Shown here: positions 10,552 through 21,913 of the stretch, piece after piece
How positions within the stretch are numbered: position 1 is the stretch's first letter
How the letters are laid out: each line of letters starts with the position of its first letter
Source of the DNA: Ochotona curzoniae
Taxonomy: Eukaryota > Chordata > Mammalia > Lagomorpha > Ochotonidae
Assembly: GCF_017591425.1 (NCBI RefSeq)
Contig: NW_024467121.1
Span: 21,340,707-21,404,706 of the forward strand
Length of the DNA: 64,000 bases
Reading direction: 5' to 3'
Program-made: the position numbers and the translations under genes
The notes under the pieces: model-generated
Seen by the model: only the letters and a program-made list of their open reading frames with translations
Database searches by the model: none
Told to the model about the DNA's origin: nothing

Positions 10552-10745
10552 AGGAGCCAGGAGCTTCATGCAGGAGTCCCATGCAGATGCAGACGCCCAT
10601 CCTCTACTGCTTTCCCAGGCCTCAAGCAGGGAGCTGGATGAGAAGTGGAGCAGCCATGACACAAACTGGCACCCATATGGGTTCCTGGCTCGTGCAAGAC
10701 AAGGATTTTGGCCACTGAGCCATCACACCAAGCCCAACAGAGCCT
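10552..10745 (-). mobile_element. CSINE, antisense, head half (continuation of 9945)
   Basis: GGAGCCAGGAGCTTCATGC to GCCATCACACCAAGCCC, exactly the part of the SINE missing before the LTR. Confidence 0.88.
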
Positions 10746-10904
10746 TTTATAACAAGATTGTTTCGAAACCTACATCTTGTTGACCACTGGCAAATACCTG
10801 TTCCGAGAGGCTTCCATCCCTTTCTGTGTAGTGTGTGTATGCTGGGAAACAGCAGCGGCATACATGCCAGCAAAGAGCTGTGAGATGGCATTGTCTGGCC
10901 TCCT

Positions 10905-11000
10905 TTGACTGCCTCACCACTTGGGGAGTGAATCAGTTGTCAGAAGCTTTCTGTAACCCCCTCTCTGTAACTCTGATGTACAAACACAAACAGAAACCTT
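10905..11000 (+). mobile_element. CSINE 3' fragment, sense
   Basis: CACCACTTGGGGAGTGAATCAG followed by a T/C-rich tail. Confidence 0.6.
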
Positions 11001-11087
11001 AATTTTTTTTTGTTAAGAGACAAAACTATATTCACCAACTTTATGAAATGCTTTGTTACAAGTGTTGAAAGTTCCTTTCAGGTCCTG

Positions 11088-11380
11088 CCCGATGACCTAG
11101 TGGCTAAATCCTAACCTTGCAAATGCCAGGATCCCCGATGGGCACCAATTCATGTCCTAGCTGCTCCACTTACCTTACAGCTCCCTGCTTTTGACCTGAT
11201 AGAGGATGGCCCAAAGCCTTGAGACCCTGTATTCGCATAGGACACCTGCAAAAAGTCCCTGGCTCCTGGCTTTGGATTGGCTCCGCTCTGCCAACAACAG
11301 TGGTGGAAGATCTTTCTCTGTCTCTCCTTCTCTCTGTAAATCTGCCTTTACAAACAAACAAATTCCCTTTCATTATTTTA
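11088..11380 (+). mobile_element. CSINE, sense, short internal deletion
   Basis: CCTGCCCGATGACCTAGTGG to CTTTACAAACAAACAAATTCC. The segment around the B-box is normal; the 3' third is shortened. Confidence 0.85.
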
Positions 11381-11407
11381 AGGTCATTTCAAATAAATAA
11401 TATGAAG

Positions 11408-11695
11408 GGTGGGTTATGTGGATTAAGCAGCTGCTTGGGAATCTCACATCCTAAATGGAAAAGCTTGGAATCAGTCCCACCATGGTGCAGACCCAGTTTC
11501 CTCAGAATGAGTCTGGAAGGCAGCAGATGGTAGGCCAGGTATTGGGGTCACTGCCACTCACATGGGACTCTGGATAGAGTTCCTGGCACCTGGCCCAGCA
11601 CCAGCTGTCTGCAGGCATTTGGGCAATAAGCCAGTGTATAAAGATGTCTGTCTCTCCTTCTCTCACTTTGCCTTTCAAATAAACACATAAAAAAA
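11408..11695 (+). mobile_element. old CSINE, sense
   Basis: TTATGTGGATTAAGCAGCTGC head, CTCACATGGGACTCTGG middle, TTTCAAATAAACACATAAAA tail. Confidence 0.65.
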
Positions 11696-11834
11696 ATCAC
11701 TAATCCCCAAAAGCGGAATCTGAAAGAAGTAATGTCATCATGCAGAGGCAATTACCAAAACAAATCAAATTCCATCACTTAGCAATATAATCCAGCTCTT
11801 TGTGTCTCCAATATTGAATTTGATGTGCTATAGG

Positions 11835-12435
11835 TTTTTGGTGATTTTTTTAAAACACGGTTTATACCATTTTACCCATTTGGAAGCACCCAATTAGGTG
11901 ACATTAAATATGTTCACAATGTTGTGTCACCACTACCACTATTCATTTCCAGAACCTTCTCACACTTCCAAACAGCTCTATGTCTACTAAACATTAACTC
12001 CCTATTCTTTTTGACCTGCATTTGGAAACCTCCATTCAACTTTGCATCTCTAAGAGTTGCCTCATTTAAGCACATCATATAAATGGTGTCATAATAACTG
12101 TCCTTTTGTGTCTGGCTTATTTCACCTAGCATAGTGTTCTCCAGGCTCATCTGTATGGAAGCAAATATCAGATTACCAATCTGTTTAAAAACTGAATACA
12201 ACCCACTGTATCCATAGGCCACATTGTGTTTATCCTCTCATTCACTGCTGGACATTTGGTTCTTTGTACCTTTAGGCTACTGTGAATAGTACTATAATGA
12301 TCCTTGGGGTACAACAATCTGAGTCCTTGCTTTCAATACTTGTAATGTACATACCCAGAAGTACAATGGCTGGATTAAAAAGTTATCCTATTTTTAACTT
12401 TTTTGAAGAACTCCCAGTTTTACTGTAGCTTGATG
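11835..12435 (-). mobile_element. ancient L1 3' end, antisense
   Basis: CTTATTTCACCTAGCATAGTG, ATTCACTGCTGGACATTTGG and TACCCAGAAGTACAATGGCTGG are reverse-strand L1M ORF2-end and 3' UTR sequence. A short minus-strand frame still reads MLGEISQTQKD, a well-known L1 ORF2 C-terminal motif. Confidence 0.8.
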
Positions 12436-13245
12436 ATGTTAACCATCTAAAGACTTCAATATTTCTGTGTTTCTTTGAATTTCTAAAGCAGACATATTAC
12501 TTCTCAAAGTTGACTTGGTTCTAAATCAACAGCATCCCTACCTCAAAGATGATGTAATATAAAAGCATGAGATAGTATTCTTTCAGAATCATGAAAAGAC
12601 TTTGAGTGACATAGGCAAAATGGCATAGCAGCAGTTCAATGTTGCTATCTCTGCACAAAAGCATTCTTTTTTAATGCAAATCCAACTAGAACTGTCAGAT
12701 ATACTTAGAATCCTGGAAAACAAAAGTGTACCAGAGAGCAGACTGCTGAATCAGGAACCAGGTATTCTAAGAATGGCAGGAAAGTTCCGTGGCAGGTTTA
12801 CTTGTCCTTACCTCACTCCCCCTCTCCCGCTCAATAGCAACCTCGAAGAAAGCCTCTCTTGCTCAAAGTGTGGAACTCTGTGTCCAAAGACAGAAGAGCA
12901 GGCCTATGTGTAGATTATTCTGTTTGTTCTAATCTGTCTTGGGCCACCAGAAAGACTGGTTTCTGTATAATTTAATTTAGAACCATTTAGAGCAGGAAAG
13001 CAGCAAGCAAGGTACAACATGCTACAAGATATTGCCAGATGATGTCAGTTGACCTACAGTCAACTGAGACAAAAAACAAAAACACCAAAGCTACGGTCCA
13101 GGCATAAAACAGACCTGTTAGCACCATGGAACAAAAGCCAGGAAATAGCTTCCTCAGGAAATCCAGGCACTCAGAAATGCTTATGCATACTGGGGAATGA
13201 AGAAAAGTACAAATGTCTGGGACACGACACATGTTGAGAAAAGAC
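12436..13245. other. CNST intron 2, no feature recognised
   Basis: Unique-looking sequence. A 79-codon plus-strand frame at 12674 shows no family similarity. Confidence 0.4.
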
Positions 13246-13475
13246 TTGAGATGGTGGCCAATGTTGTGGTGCAGCAGATTATGTCAAGATTCCAACCCAG
13301 CTCCCTGTCAACACCCCTAGGAAAGCAACAATGCTTGGCCCCTGTCACCCATGAGGGTGAAATTCTCAGCTCCTAGCTTTAGCCTAGTGCAGCCATGGCT
13401 GTTATGGTCAGTAAATGGAAGTTATATCACTGTTGCTCTGCCTTTTAAATAATACATAAAGAATCTTAACAACAA
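13246..13475 (+). mobile_element. old CSINE, sense, internally deleted
   Basis: GTTGTGGTGCAGCAGATTA, CACCCATGAGGGTGAAATTC, CTTTTAAATAATACATAAAG. Confidence 0.65.
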
Positions 13476-14280
13476 CAAAAAAAAACCTGAGAAGATCCTA
13501 AATTTTCACTGCTCTATAAGCACAGAGCAAGCAGGAAGTGAAGGATGAGATCGAATTTAAGTGTTAAATGTTAAAGGAATAGTATGAGAACAGAGCCAAT
13601 CTGTAACAGTAGAAAACGAACAAAAGCTAAGACTTCAGCAGTTGAGAGCAGACAATTCCAGCCAACCTTGAGCAGGAAGCTTCATTTCCAGTCACCACAT
13701 TGTGACAGCCAAATGTTTAGTTTTCACCACCACCTCCAACAAAACCACAACGATACAAAGCCTATTCCAAGGAAAGAAATGAATTGACAAAAAACATCTG
13801 CAAGGAAGCCTAATCAATAAACTTATTACACAAAATATTTTAATAACAGTTTTAAATTTGCTAGAAAGGCTAAAGGAAACCAGGGACAAAGAACTAAAAG
13901 ACATCAGGAAAATTATGCAAGGAGAGTTATCAGTAAAGAGAAGGAAATTATAAAAAGGAACAGGGGACTTAGTGTTTCATAGGTATAGAAATTCCTTTTG
14001 GGGTCTTAAAAGTTTTGAGAATATTGCTGATAATTACATAACATCTTCAACACAGTTAACGCTACTGAATTGAACACTGAAATGATAAAAAGGGAAATTT
14101 CATTTTTGCTTTTTATAAGAAAAGCTGCCTTCAGTTCTGTGATTATATGTGCTGATTGCTAAGAGCCACTGCATAAATGAATTTCTCAAACTGTCATATC
14201 CATTAATGCTAAGGCATCTATTGACTACAATTATGCAAGAGAGATAAAAAATAACAGTGAAAAAAAAAATCCATGTACTG
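13476..14280. other. CNST intron 2, no feature recognised
   Basis: AT-rich unique sequence without recognisable genes or repeats. Confidence 0.4.
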
Positions 14281-14572
14281 TGAAAGAATTAGAGAGAGAG
14301 AGAGAGAGATCGTCCATCTGCTGACTGACTCCCTAGATGGATACCAATGGCCAGGGCTGGCCCAAGCCAAAGCCAGGAGTTTCATTCAGATCTCCCACAT
14401 GGGCAGCAGGGGCTCAAGTACTTAAAGCCATCTTCTGTTACTCTTCCTAAGCCTTTCCTTTAGCAGGGAGCTGGACTGGAAATGGAGCAGTCAGGACTCT
14501 CACCCACATCCATATGGGATGCTTGCATCACTGGTAGTAGCTTTACCCACTGTGCCACAACACTAGATCCAA
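14281..14572 (-). mobile_element. old CSINE, antisense, with (GA)n
   Basis: (AG)10 at 14291-14310 occupies the reversed T/C-rich tail. The body runs to GTGCCACAACACTAGATCC. Confidence 0.8.
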
Positions 14573-16216
14573 AAAATAAGTTTTGACTCATGGTTTATGT
14601 AATTCCTGTGCTAGACTCTGTGCCTTCCTCCCTCTTCTTCCTGCATTTCCTCACTCTAAAGTTCTGGTAAATACCATGAAAACAGAAAAGACCACGTCCA
14701 CTGCTTGAGTATCTTTAGTCACTGGGAAACACATTGGAAGTAGCAAAAACAAATACTCTTTTTTTCCTCAATATCAGACACTAGTATTATGAAATGAACT
14801 TGAAAATGAGCCAATTTCCATCTCACCTGACCTGGGGTCAAAGGGAGGTAACATGTAATCATGGTATAATTACCCGTTGCTCCACATGGCATATTTTCCT
14901 CCCATGCCCTCAAGCTGCAGCCTCTGCCATCAGAGGGAACAGGGCATGGTTGTGGTTAAGATCTTGTTTAGACTGGAGTCAAGCAACACTATTAACCCAA
15001 GCAAGCGACCTGATGCTCAACCTACCTCCTCGTAAGCTAATGACCAAGAGTCAGATGATGTAGCGTACAAAGTGCACCCAAAGCAGCAGCACTGGTCTCT
15101 GGAGTGAGCACTGGGTGAGTGATTTCAATGTTGATACAAGGACAGAGAGACAAAAAAAAAAAAAGCTACTGGGCTTTATTTTAGGTGTCATCTTAAAAAC
15201 TGCCATTAATACTTCAAGAGTGTTTTAAGAAACAGAACTCAGGTAATGTTGAAATACCTCTACTTCCATTACTATATTAGCCATATTTTAAAAGCTTTAG
15301 TAGGAATGTACTGTCATAGAAGGCACTGAAGGGAAAACAACATAGAACTCTTCAAGAGAATATCCTCAAAAGGCTTCCTTCTTGAGAGACGCAACAAGCA
15401 CTATTTATAGCATGCTTGCTTTTTATAAGCCCTTAAAGAAGCAAAGCTCTAACTGCGCATAAGAATTCTAATAGATCTCACCATACTAAACCACTGTCTA
15501 GATATGTTAAGCCTCCAGCAAGAATATCTTGAGCCAAAAGATCATAATTTATTTTTTCTTTTGAATAAAAAGCTCATTAAAGTCTGACACACAAGTCTGA
15601 GTATCCTAAACTGAATATTTAAACTTTACAAATATACAGTGGATCTAAAAGAGGATGTCAAAAATGACTGCATAAAATGCACAGGGAATTTAACAAACAC
15701 ATGTCAATGACTGCTCCCAGAGACCGTTTATGGCCAGTCTCTCTAGCACTTGGTGCTTAAACAGGGAAAACACTAAATTCCACGCCTTTTCAGTCACAGA
15801 ATTTACACCTCTATCTCCTCAAACCTCATCACCTTCTGGCTGTTCACATTACATATTCAAGGCACAATTAACACAAATATTACTGGGATTTAGACTTTAG
15901 AACATGCCAATTAACACCAACACTAGGATTCCCCAAATTTCCTCTCTGAAATTTCATGAGACATTTTACACTCTAACATTTTATTAAGAGTTAAAAATAT
16001 GCAACAGATTAGGCCAAGCATGTATTAAGTTAGATCAATTCATACATTTCTTATCTAGAGACAACTCAGACATCGTAAGAGTATCAAATGCAACTAATGC
16101 ACTGTTTCTCCATTAGAAGTAAACTAATCTTAGCAATATTAAAATGGTGAAATCATAGTATGCTTTCCAATTCATTCTATATACACTAAATGTATTATTT
16201 TCAAATACATTTTTTA
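14573..16216. other. CNST intron 2, longest repeat-poor stretch of the intron
   Basis: No SINE, L1 or exon signature found. Short open frames at 14719-15063 lack splice or homology support. Confidence 0.4.
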
Positions 16217-16505
16217 AATATTTAGTTATTTTTATTGGACAGTCAGATATACAGAGAGGAAGCTCACTCCCCAAGTAGCTGCAATGGCCAGAGCTAAGCC
16301 AATCTAAAGCCAGGAGCCAGGAGCTTCTTCTGGATCTCCCACACGGGTGTAGGATCCCAAGGCTTTGAGCCATTCTTGACTGCTTTCCCAGGTCACAAGC
16401 AGGGAGCTGGATGGGAAGTGGAGCAGCCAGGATTAGGATTGGCGCCCATATGGGAGCCTGGCACGTGCAAGGCGAGGATTAGCCACTAGGCTACCATGCT
16501 GGCCC
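16217..16505 (-). mobile_element. CSINE, antisense
   Basis: TTTAGTTATTTTTATTGGACAG to GGCTACCATGCTGGCCCC. Confidence 0.9.
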
Positions 16506-16509
16506 CCCA

Positions 16510-16640
16510 AGAGCCTTTCTTTACCTGCTGCTTTCCAAGGTACACATAACCAGGCAGCTAGAATGGAGAGCTACAGCTGGGACACTTCGAATCTAGACAC
16601 TGAGATATGCATGCACATGTCCCAAGAAGCTGCTTAACAG
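16510..16640 (-). mobile_element. old CSINE fragment, antisense
   Basis: CCAGGCAGCTAGAATGGAGAG and TGAGATATGCATGC fit the head half of a diverged copy. Confidence 0.4.
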
Positions 16641-17009
16641 CTGCAGAATGATCACCCCATTTTCTGTGAACTTTAAAAAGAATCTTCAGATAGTCTTCTT
16701 TTGTTTTGCTAACAAATAAAAAGGCATATATTTAAATTAAGTACTTATTTGTGTAAGAAGGGAAAAAAAATCTAACACTCCAAAAAAATGGTTACATTTT
16801 CACCAATATTCTTTAACTTTCTTAAAGTTACTAATGTCAGAGATGCTTTTTGATTTAATGGAACCACATGAGAATGGAAGACTGAGGAAAACAGGAACTT
16901 TTAACTGACACAAGTTAAAGCACAGAGAAACACATTTAATGTTACTTTACTACAAAGTATATAGAAAAATCACATTACATCAAATCCCTGCACACTTGTT
17001 AATTTTTTT

Positions 17010-17312
17010 TTAAGGAATACTTTATTTATTTGAAAGTAAGGGTTACAGAGAGAAGAAAACAGAGAGAGAGAGACCTTCCATTCTCTGGGTCACTCCCCAG
17101 ACAGCTGTCATGGTCAGGTCAAAGCCAACAGCCAGAAGCTTAATCCAGGTGTCCCACATGGGTGGCAGCGACATAAACACTTTGGCTATTTCCACTTTCC
17201 CAGGTCATTAGCAGGGAAGTGGATCAGAAAGAGGAGCATCTGAGCCATGAAGCAGACATGTGGGATGCCAACACTCAGGCAGTAGCTTAATCTGGTACAA
17301 TACATTGAGGGC
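17010..17312 (-). mobile_element. old CSINE, antisense
   Basis: CTTTATTTATTTGAAAGTAAGG, GGTGTCCCACATGGGTGG, GTGGGATGCCAACACTC. Confidence 0.8.
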
Positions 17313-17384
17313 CCTATACAGTTATCTTCTAATTTTGTGAAGACAAAGGACTGTACTACCTTGTTTCTTTGTAACATCAAACCA

Positions 17385-17538
17385 AAATCACAACCTCCTG
17401 TTTTTGTCCCTTTTAACAATTTCACTGATGTGATTCACAACACGCGATTTATCCATTTAAATTATACATTCTAATGAATGGCTTTAGCGTATTTAGTGTT
17501 ATGCAACTGTCACCTAATCAATTTTTCAAACACCTAAT
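17385..17538 (-). mobile_element. L1 3' UTR relic, antisense (first piece)
   Basis: CTAATGAATGGCTTTAGCG and GTTATGCAACTGTCACC match the reverse of the ancient L1 3' UTR. It continues at 17795 after a SINE. Confidence 0.6.
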
Positions 17539-17795
17539 AATTTTTTATTTAACTGAAGAGCAGAGGAAGAAGCAGAGAGCCTCCATCTGCTGCATAATTT
17601 CCCCAAAATCCACAACAGCCTTGGCTTGGCCAGGTCAAAGCTGGAACTCAGCTCAGGATGCCCATCGGATGGCAGGGACCTAACTCCTGGAGCAATCACC
17701 TGCTGGCTCCAGAGTGGGCTTTGGCAGGAAGCTGGAACCTGCCGAACCCAGGCACCCGCATACAAGACACAAGCATTCCAAGCAGCATTGTAACT
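17539..17795 (-). mobile_element. old CSINE, antisense, inside an L1 relic
   Basis: TTATTTAACTGAAGAGCAG, CTCAGGATGCCCATCGG, CAAGCATTCCAAGCAGC. Confidence 0.65.
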
Positions 17796-18005
17796 GCATG
17801 CTTCAAATGTCTGCTTCATTTCCAAGTTTCCATGAACTGTTTAAAAGGCCTTTGGCTTCTTTTACTTAGCACAATGTTTTTAAGGTTCATCTAATGTGAC
17901 ATGTATTAGTACCCACCACTCATTTTTATCATCAAATAATACTCTATCATATGAAATATTATCTATCTGTTTTTGAGTGGCTGTAATTTCCCAGTGCTGA
18001 CTTGC
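17796..18005 (-). mobile_element. L1 3' UTR relic, antisense (second piece)
   Basis: TTTTACTTAGCACAATG, AAGGTTCATCTAATGTGAC and AATAATACTCTATCATATG continue the L1 order broken by the SINE. Confidence 0.65.
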
Positions 18006-18069
18006 ATGCATTTGTTAAATTAGAAAGACATATGTATATAACATATTTATTAAAAACATATTTGTTTCA

Positions 18070-18392
18070 GGGGCCCGGCACGGTGGCACAGTGGTTAAGG
18101 TCCTTGCCTTGCATGCCTGGGATCCCATATAGACGCCGGTTCTAATCCCGGCAGCCCCTCTTCCCTTCCAGCTCCCTGCCTGTGGCCTGGGAAGGCAGTC
18201 AAGGACGGCCCAAAGCTTTGGGACCCTGCACCCCTGTGGGAGACCGGGAAGAGGCTCCTGGCTTTGGATTGGCTCAGCTCCAGCCGCTGTGGCCACCTGG
18301 GGAGCGAATCATCGGACGGATCTTCCTCTCTGTCTCTCCTCTCTGTATATCCGCCTTTTCAATAAAAACAAAATAAATCTTTAAAAAAAAAA
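18070..18392 (+). mobile_element. CSINE, sense, young
   Basis: GGGGCCCGGCACGGTGGCAC to AATAAATCTTTAAAAAAAAA. Flanked by similar CATATTTGT sequences on both sides. Confidence 0.93.
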
Positions 18393-18644
18393 CCATATTT
18401 GTCAAAACGATCATCTTAATCAAGTGTACATTGAACACAACCATTGCCATGTACAGACTATACTTTAAACAATAAAGGTAAGACGGGCTTTATAGAGATC
18501 ACAATCCAGAGCACAAGAAGACTGCTTAAAAACTCATTATTTGAAAGGCAGAAAACAATGTGGAAAAAATAGTCTTACCAACTTTCCTATAGCCCTTCAA
18601 CCCTTTTTGCCCTAATTAACTATGTAAAGATTGTCAAAACTAAA

Positions 18645-18932
18645 GAAAAAAAAAAAAAGAAAAGAAAAGCAAAGAAAGGCACAGTTAGAGAGACAGGGAT
18701 GGAGAGACAGTCAGGGAGATCTTGCTGGTTCACTCCCCATATGGCTGTTACAGATGGAAATCAGAATGCAGGAGCTTCTGCTGGGGCTGAGCACTTGGCC
18801 ATCTTCTGTTATATTCCCTCACACAACAGGGAACTGGACTGAAGGTGAAGAAGCTAGTACTTGAGTCAGCCCCCATCTGGAATGTGGCATTACTGGTAAT
18901 AGCTAATACCACTGTGCCACACAAGCCCCAAT
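18645..18932 (-). mobile_element. old CSINE, antisense
   Basis: AAGGCACAGTTAGAGAGACAGG to CACTGTGCCACACAAGCCCC. Confidence 0.75.
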
Positions 18933-19590
18933 CATAAACTTTTTAATGATCCCTCATATGCTTATAGATTTGAAAAATTTTTGTACTTAAATGAATTTAT
19001 TTTTTAATTCCATTTTCTGTGGACTTTTTGGATATCCAAATCTTGCACCTGTTTACCTTAAATCTCTAAGGAAAATACTATCACATCATTTGTTACAGGA
19101 TGTTTTTATTTTATTTTCAGTGTTCTAAGAAAAAGACATAGGGATATGAAAAGCCATATTATAACAACATTACACCATAAAGTTATTATACTCCTGAGCT
19201 TGCACTGGCTGGTACACACAAAAGTCACACAAGAGTCCAGTGTGAGGTCATGCCGGAGGAAGTTTCTAGATTGCTAGACCCTGGCCACACCAGAAAACTG
19301 CAGTATGTGCTCCGACTAACCTTGGAGAGCCTGTGATGGGAGTGGGCTTCAGCTGCTGATGCCTGCACAGTGGACAGCACACCCAGATGCGCCAGGGAGG
19401 CACCATGGCCAGCTCATTTAAGCCAGCAGAAGACACTAACTATCTCATCAGAGGATGGAAAGCAGAGCAGGCTGAACAATTCTCCTGGCCAAGCTAGCAG
19501 TATGTTCCTAGGCCCATGGATACACTAAGGTGGACTTTCTCAACCAATAATACTTGGAAAATTTTTCTTTTTAAAAAATTTTTCTTTCTT
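18933..19590. other. CNST intron 2, no element recognised
   Basis: The part 19195-19500 is GC-richer than its surroundings (GAGGTCATGCCGGAGG, TGATGCCTGCACAGTGG) and may be an unrecognised old repeat. I cannot place it. Confidence 0.35.
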
Positions 19591-19922
19591 TTTTTTTTTA
19601 AAAGATTTATTTTTATTATTTTTTTTTTATTGGAAAGGCGGATATACAGAGAGGAGGGACAGAGAGGAAGATCTTCCATCCGATGATTCACTCCCCAAGT
19701 GAGCGCAACGGCCGATGCTATGCGGATCCAAAGCCAAGAGCCTCCTCCGGGTCTCCCACGCGGGTGCAGGGTCCCAAAGCTTTGGGCCGTCCTCGACTGC
19801 TTTCCCAGGCCACAGGCAAGGAGCTGGAAGGGAAGTGGGGCTGCCGGGATAGAACCGGCGCCCATAGGGGATCCCGGGCGTGCAAGGCAAGGACCTTAAC
19901 CACTGCTCCACCGCGCCGGGCC
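19591..19922 (-). mobile_element. CSINE, antisense, young, full length
   Basis: Near consensus down to CCACCGCGCCGGGCCC. Flanked by TTTCTTTCTT on both sides. Inverted relative to the young copy at 18070. Confidence 0.95.
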
Positions 19923-20392
19923 CGTCTTTCTTTCTTAAAAAATTTTCTCAGAACTATCAAAACCACTCAAGTAACATCACCCTTGAAACACTCCTCCCAA
20001 TATGAGGTGCCATCCCCCATCTCTGAGTGCTTATATAGTTTGACAGCAAGGAGTGGCCCTCTTCTATTCTTCCTCCATGGACACAGGAGAATAAAAGAAA
20101 AGTGGAAACATTTGTCCCACTCACCTTGTTACATACTTGATCCTCCCCACCCTAACTGGGGGCCACATGGGTGTGTATCCCTCTCAATTATGTAAACAAT
20201 ATTAAACAGAAAACTAAAAATTAAAAAAAAAACTCATATTATCTTACTAAATAAAATAAGGATTACTTTGTGGAAGCAGGAAAGTTTGGTATATCTTACT
20301 CCAAACAGAAGAGACACAACAGGATATGGGATAGATTGACTACATATCCTTCTAACCAAATATGTAAAAGAGAATAATATTCAGAGGAGACG

Positions 20393-20745
20393 AGCCCTGT
20401 ATGGTGGCCTAGGGGCTAAATTTCTCTCCTTGAACGCGCCAGGATCCCATATGGGTACCAGTTCTAATCCTGGCAGCCCCACTTCCCATCTGGCTCCCTG
20501 CTATGGCCTGGGAAAGCAGGCAAGGATGGCCTGGGAAAGCAGGCAAGGATGGCCCAAAGCTTTGGGATCCTGCACCCACATGGGAAACCTGGAGGGAGTT
20601 CCTGGCTCCCGGCTTTGGATCGGCCCAGCTTCGGCCATTGCTGTCACTTGGGGAGTGAACCAGCAGAGGGAAGAGCTTCCTTTCTCTCTCCTCCTCTCTG
20701 TATATCTGACTTTGCAATCAACATAAATAAATCTTTAAAAAAATA
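20393..20745 (+). mobile_element. CSINE, sense, with 23-bp internal duplication
   Basis: Starts GAGCCCTGTATGGTGGCC. The block from GGCCTGGG to AAGGAT is present twice in tandem (20505-20527 and 20528-20550). Confidence 0.93.
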
Positions 20746-21477
20746 TATTGAGAGGAGACATTAACCTGACAAGGAAAGACTGCTGGAATGAATAAACTGG
20801 TGCTGTGCTATGGAATTCCTGCCTAGGACATACCAGAACCCTTTAATCCCATGTGTTTTTGATAAGATAATAATAACAATAATCAGATGCTGTCTTTTTC
20901 CCAAGGCGGTCCTAGAATTTGGGCAAAATCCACAGCTGAAAATTCTGAAAATGAAACTATACTTAAATAAATAGTATGAATGACTTTGAAACAAAACAGA
21001 TACAGAGGATTAAAATCAAAGCCTTATTCAATACTGACACCAAACTAAAATAGCATATATATATATTTTTTTCACCTACTAAGATGGGAAGATCCTATAA
21101 AAAGGCCCTACAAATACATAAATTCATAAGGTTGGAATTCAAAGCAACAGTGATGGCAAAAGGAAAATTTATGACAATATTGCCAGAAAATGGCCTATTT
21201 CATAAAGGAAGGAGTACCTAGTATGAAAATTGATTATAGCCATAAGGAAGAGCCATAAGGAAGTAGTTAAGTAAATTATGGTACACCCATACAAAGGAAC
21301 TCACTCATACAAAGGAGACGTAGCACATGCAGGAATACCACACAGAGTTGGAACCGCATGTACTGTTGCAGAACTAGCATCAGGATATATTAGGTGAAGA
21401 AAAGCAAGAGCTAGGACAATATATGCAGCATGTGCATAATCAACTAACCAACAGTATAAATAATAATGTTAAAATAC
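20746..21477. other. CNST intron 2 next to exon 2, no element recognised
   Basis: AT-rich, unique-looking. Contains a short (AT)n near 21056. Confidence 0.4.
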
Positions 21478-21913
21478 CTGACAGTGTCTTCTTGTCAGTA
21501 CCTTTTTTACTTCTTGAGATTCTTTTCCCAGGTGTTCTTTGGTCCTTTCCAAGGGTGTGTCCATCTCTGGAGCCTTCACAAGCAGTATTTTCCAAGAGCT
21601 CACTGGCAGCTGCCTCACAGCTGGAAGCATAGTTTTCATTATTGTTGAGACTGTCCTGCTCAATTACTTTAGGTTTTCCCATTGTGCTGTCGTGGCTGGT
21701 CAGGGGCTCAGACCCACTTCCATCAAGCTGGTTTTCATTTTCATCTGACACGGGAGGCAAGTGGGTTACTTTCCTTTCCACGCTGTCACCAGGCTGACAC
21801 CCATCTTGTGGTTCTCTCTGCAGATTATATGTAGGGATATCACTGTCATCCATTAGAGCATCCTTTGTTGAACCGTTTGAGGTCTTCTTAAAGCCCTTCC
21901 ATGTCTACAGTGA
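21478..21913 (-). CDS. CNST: CNST exon 2, start-codon exon (coding 21478-21853)
   Basis: On the minus strand a C/T-rich tract ending CTCCTTCAG gives an acceptor just before 21913. Sixty bases of 5' UTR follow, then ATG at 21853-21851. The frame encodes 125 codons beginning MDDSDIPTYNLQREP and ends TCA G at 21478 before a GTATTT donor, leaving phase 1. The sequence aligns along its length with the acidic, Ser/Asn-rich N-terminus of human consortin (shared DGC.PGDSVER, SDENENQLDG, EQDSLNNNE, RSKKGT.KK). There is no signal peptide or membrane segment, which fits the cytosolic N-terminal part of a tail-region membrane protein. The open frame continues past the donor only into intron-like sequence. 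The UTR carries two very short upstream ORFs, listed separately. The exon is AT-neutral and free of SINE sequence. Confidence 0.9.
21853..21861 (-). promoter_or_regulatory. minimal uORF overlapping the CNST start (TAATG)
   Basis: ATG CTC TAA on the minus strand. The last A of its stop is the first A of the consortin ATG, giving a TAATG overlap. Such an arrangement can couple termination to reinitiation or simply reduce main-frame initiation. The main ATG has G at +4 but a weak -3 base (C). Confidence 0.5.
21888..21902 (-). promoter_or_regulatory. uORF 1 in the CNST 5' UTR
   Basis: ATG GAA GGG CTT TAA on the minus strand, four codons long, lying 35 bases upstream of the CNST start within exon 2. 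It would be present in any transcript using the 21913 acceptor. Whether it is translated cannot be seen from the sequence. Confidence 0.5.

Noticed and set aside
19683..20195. 170-codon plus-strand open frame
   Set aside because: Its first two-thirds are the antisense strand of a young CSINE, and the remainder is intron. Many open frames in the window are the same SINE translations (for example PGLPRGCRVPKLWAVLDC).
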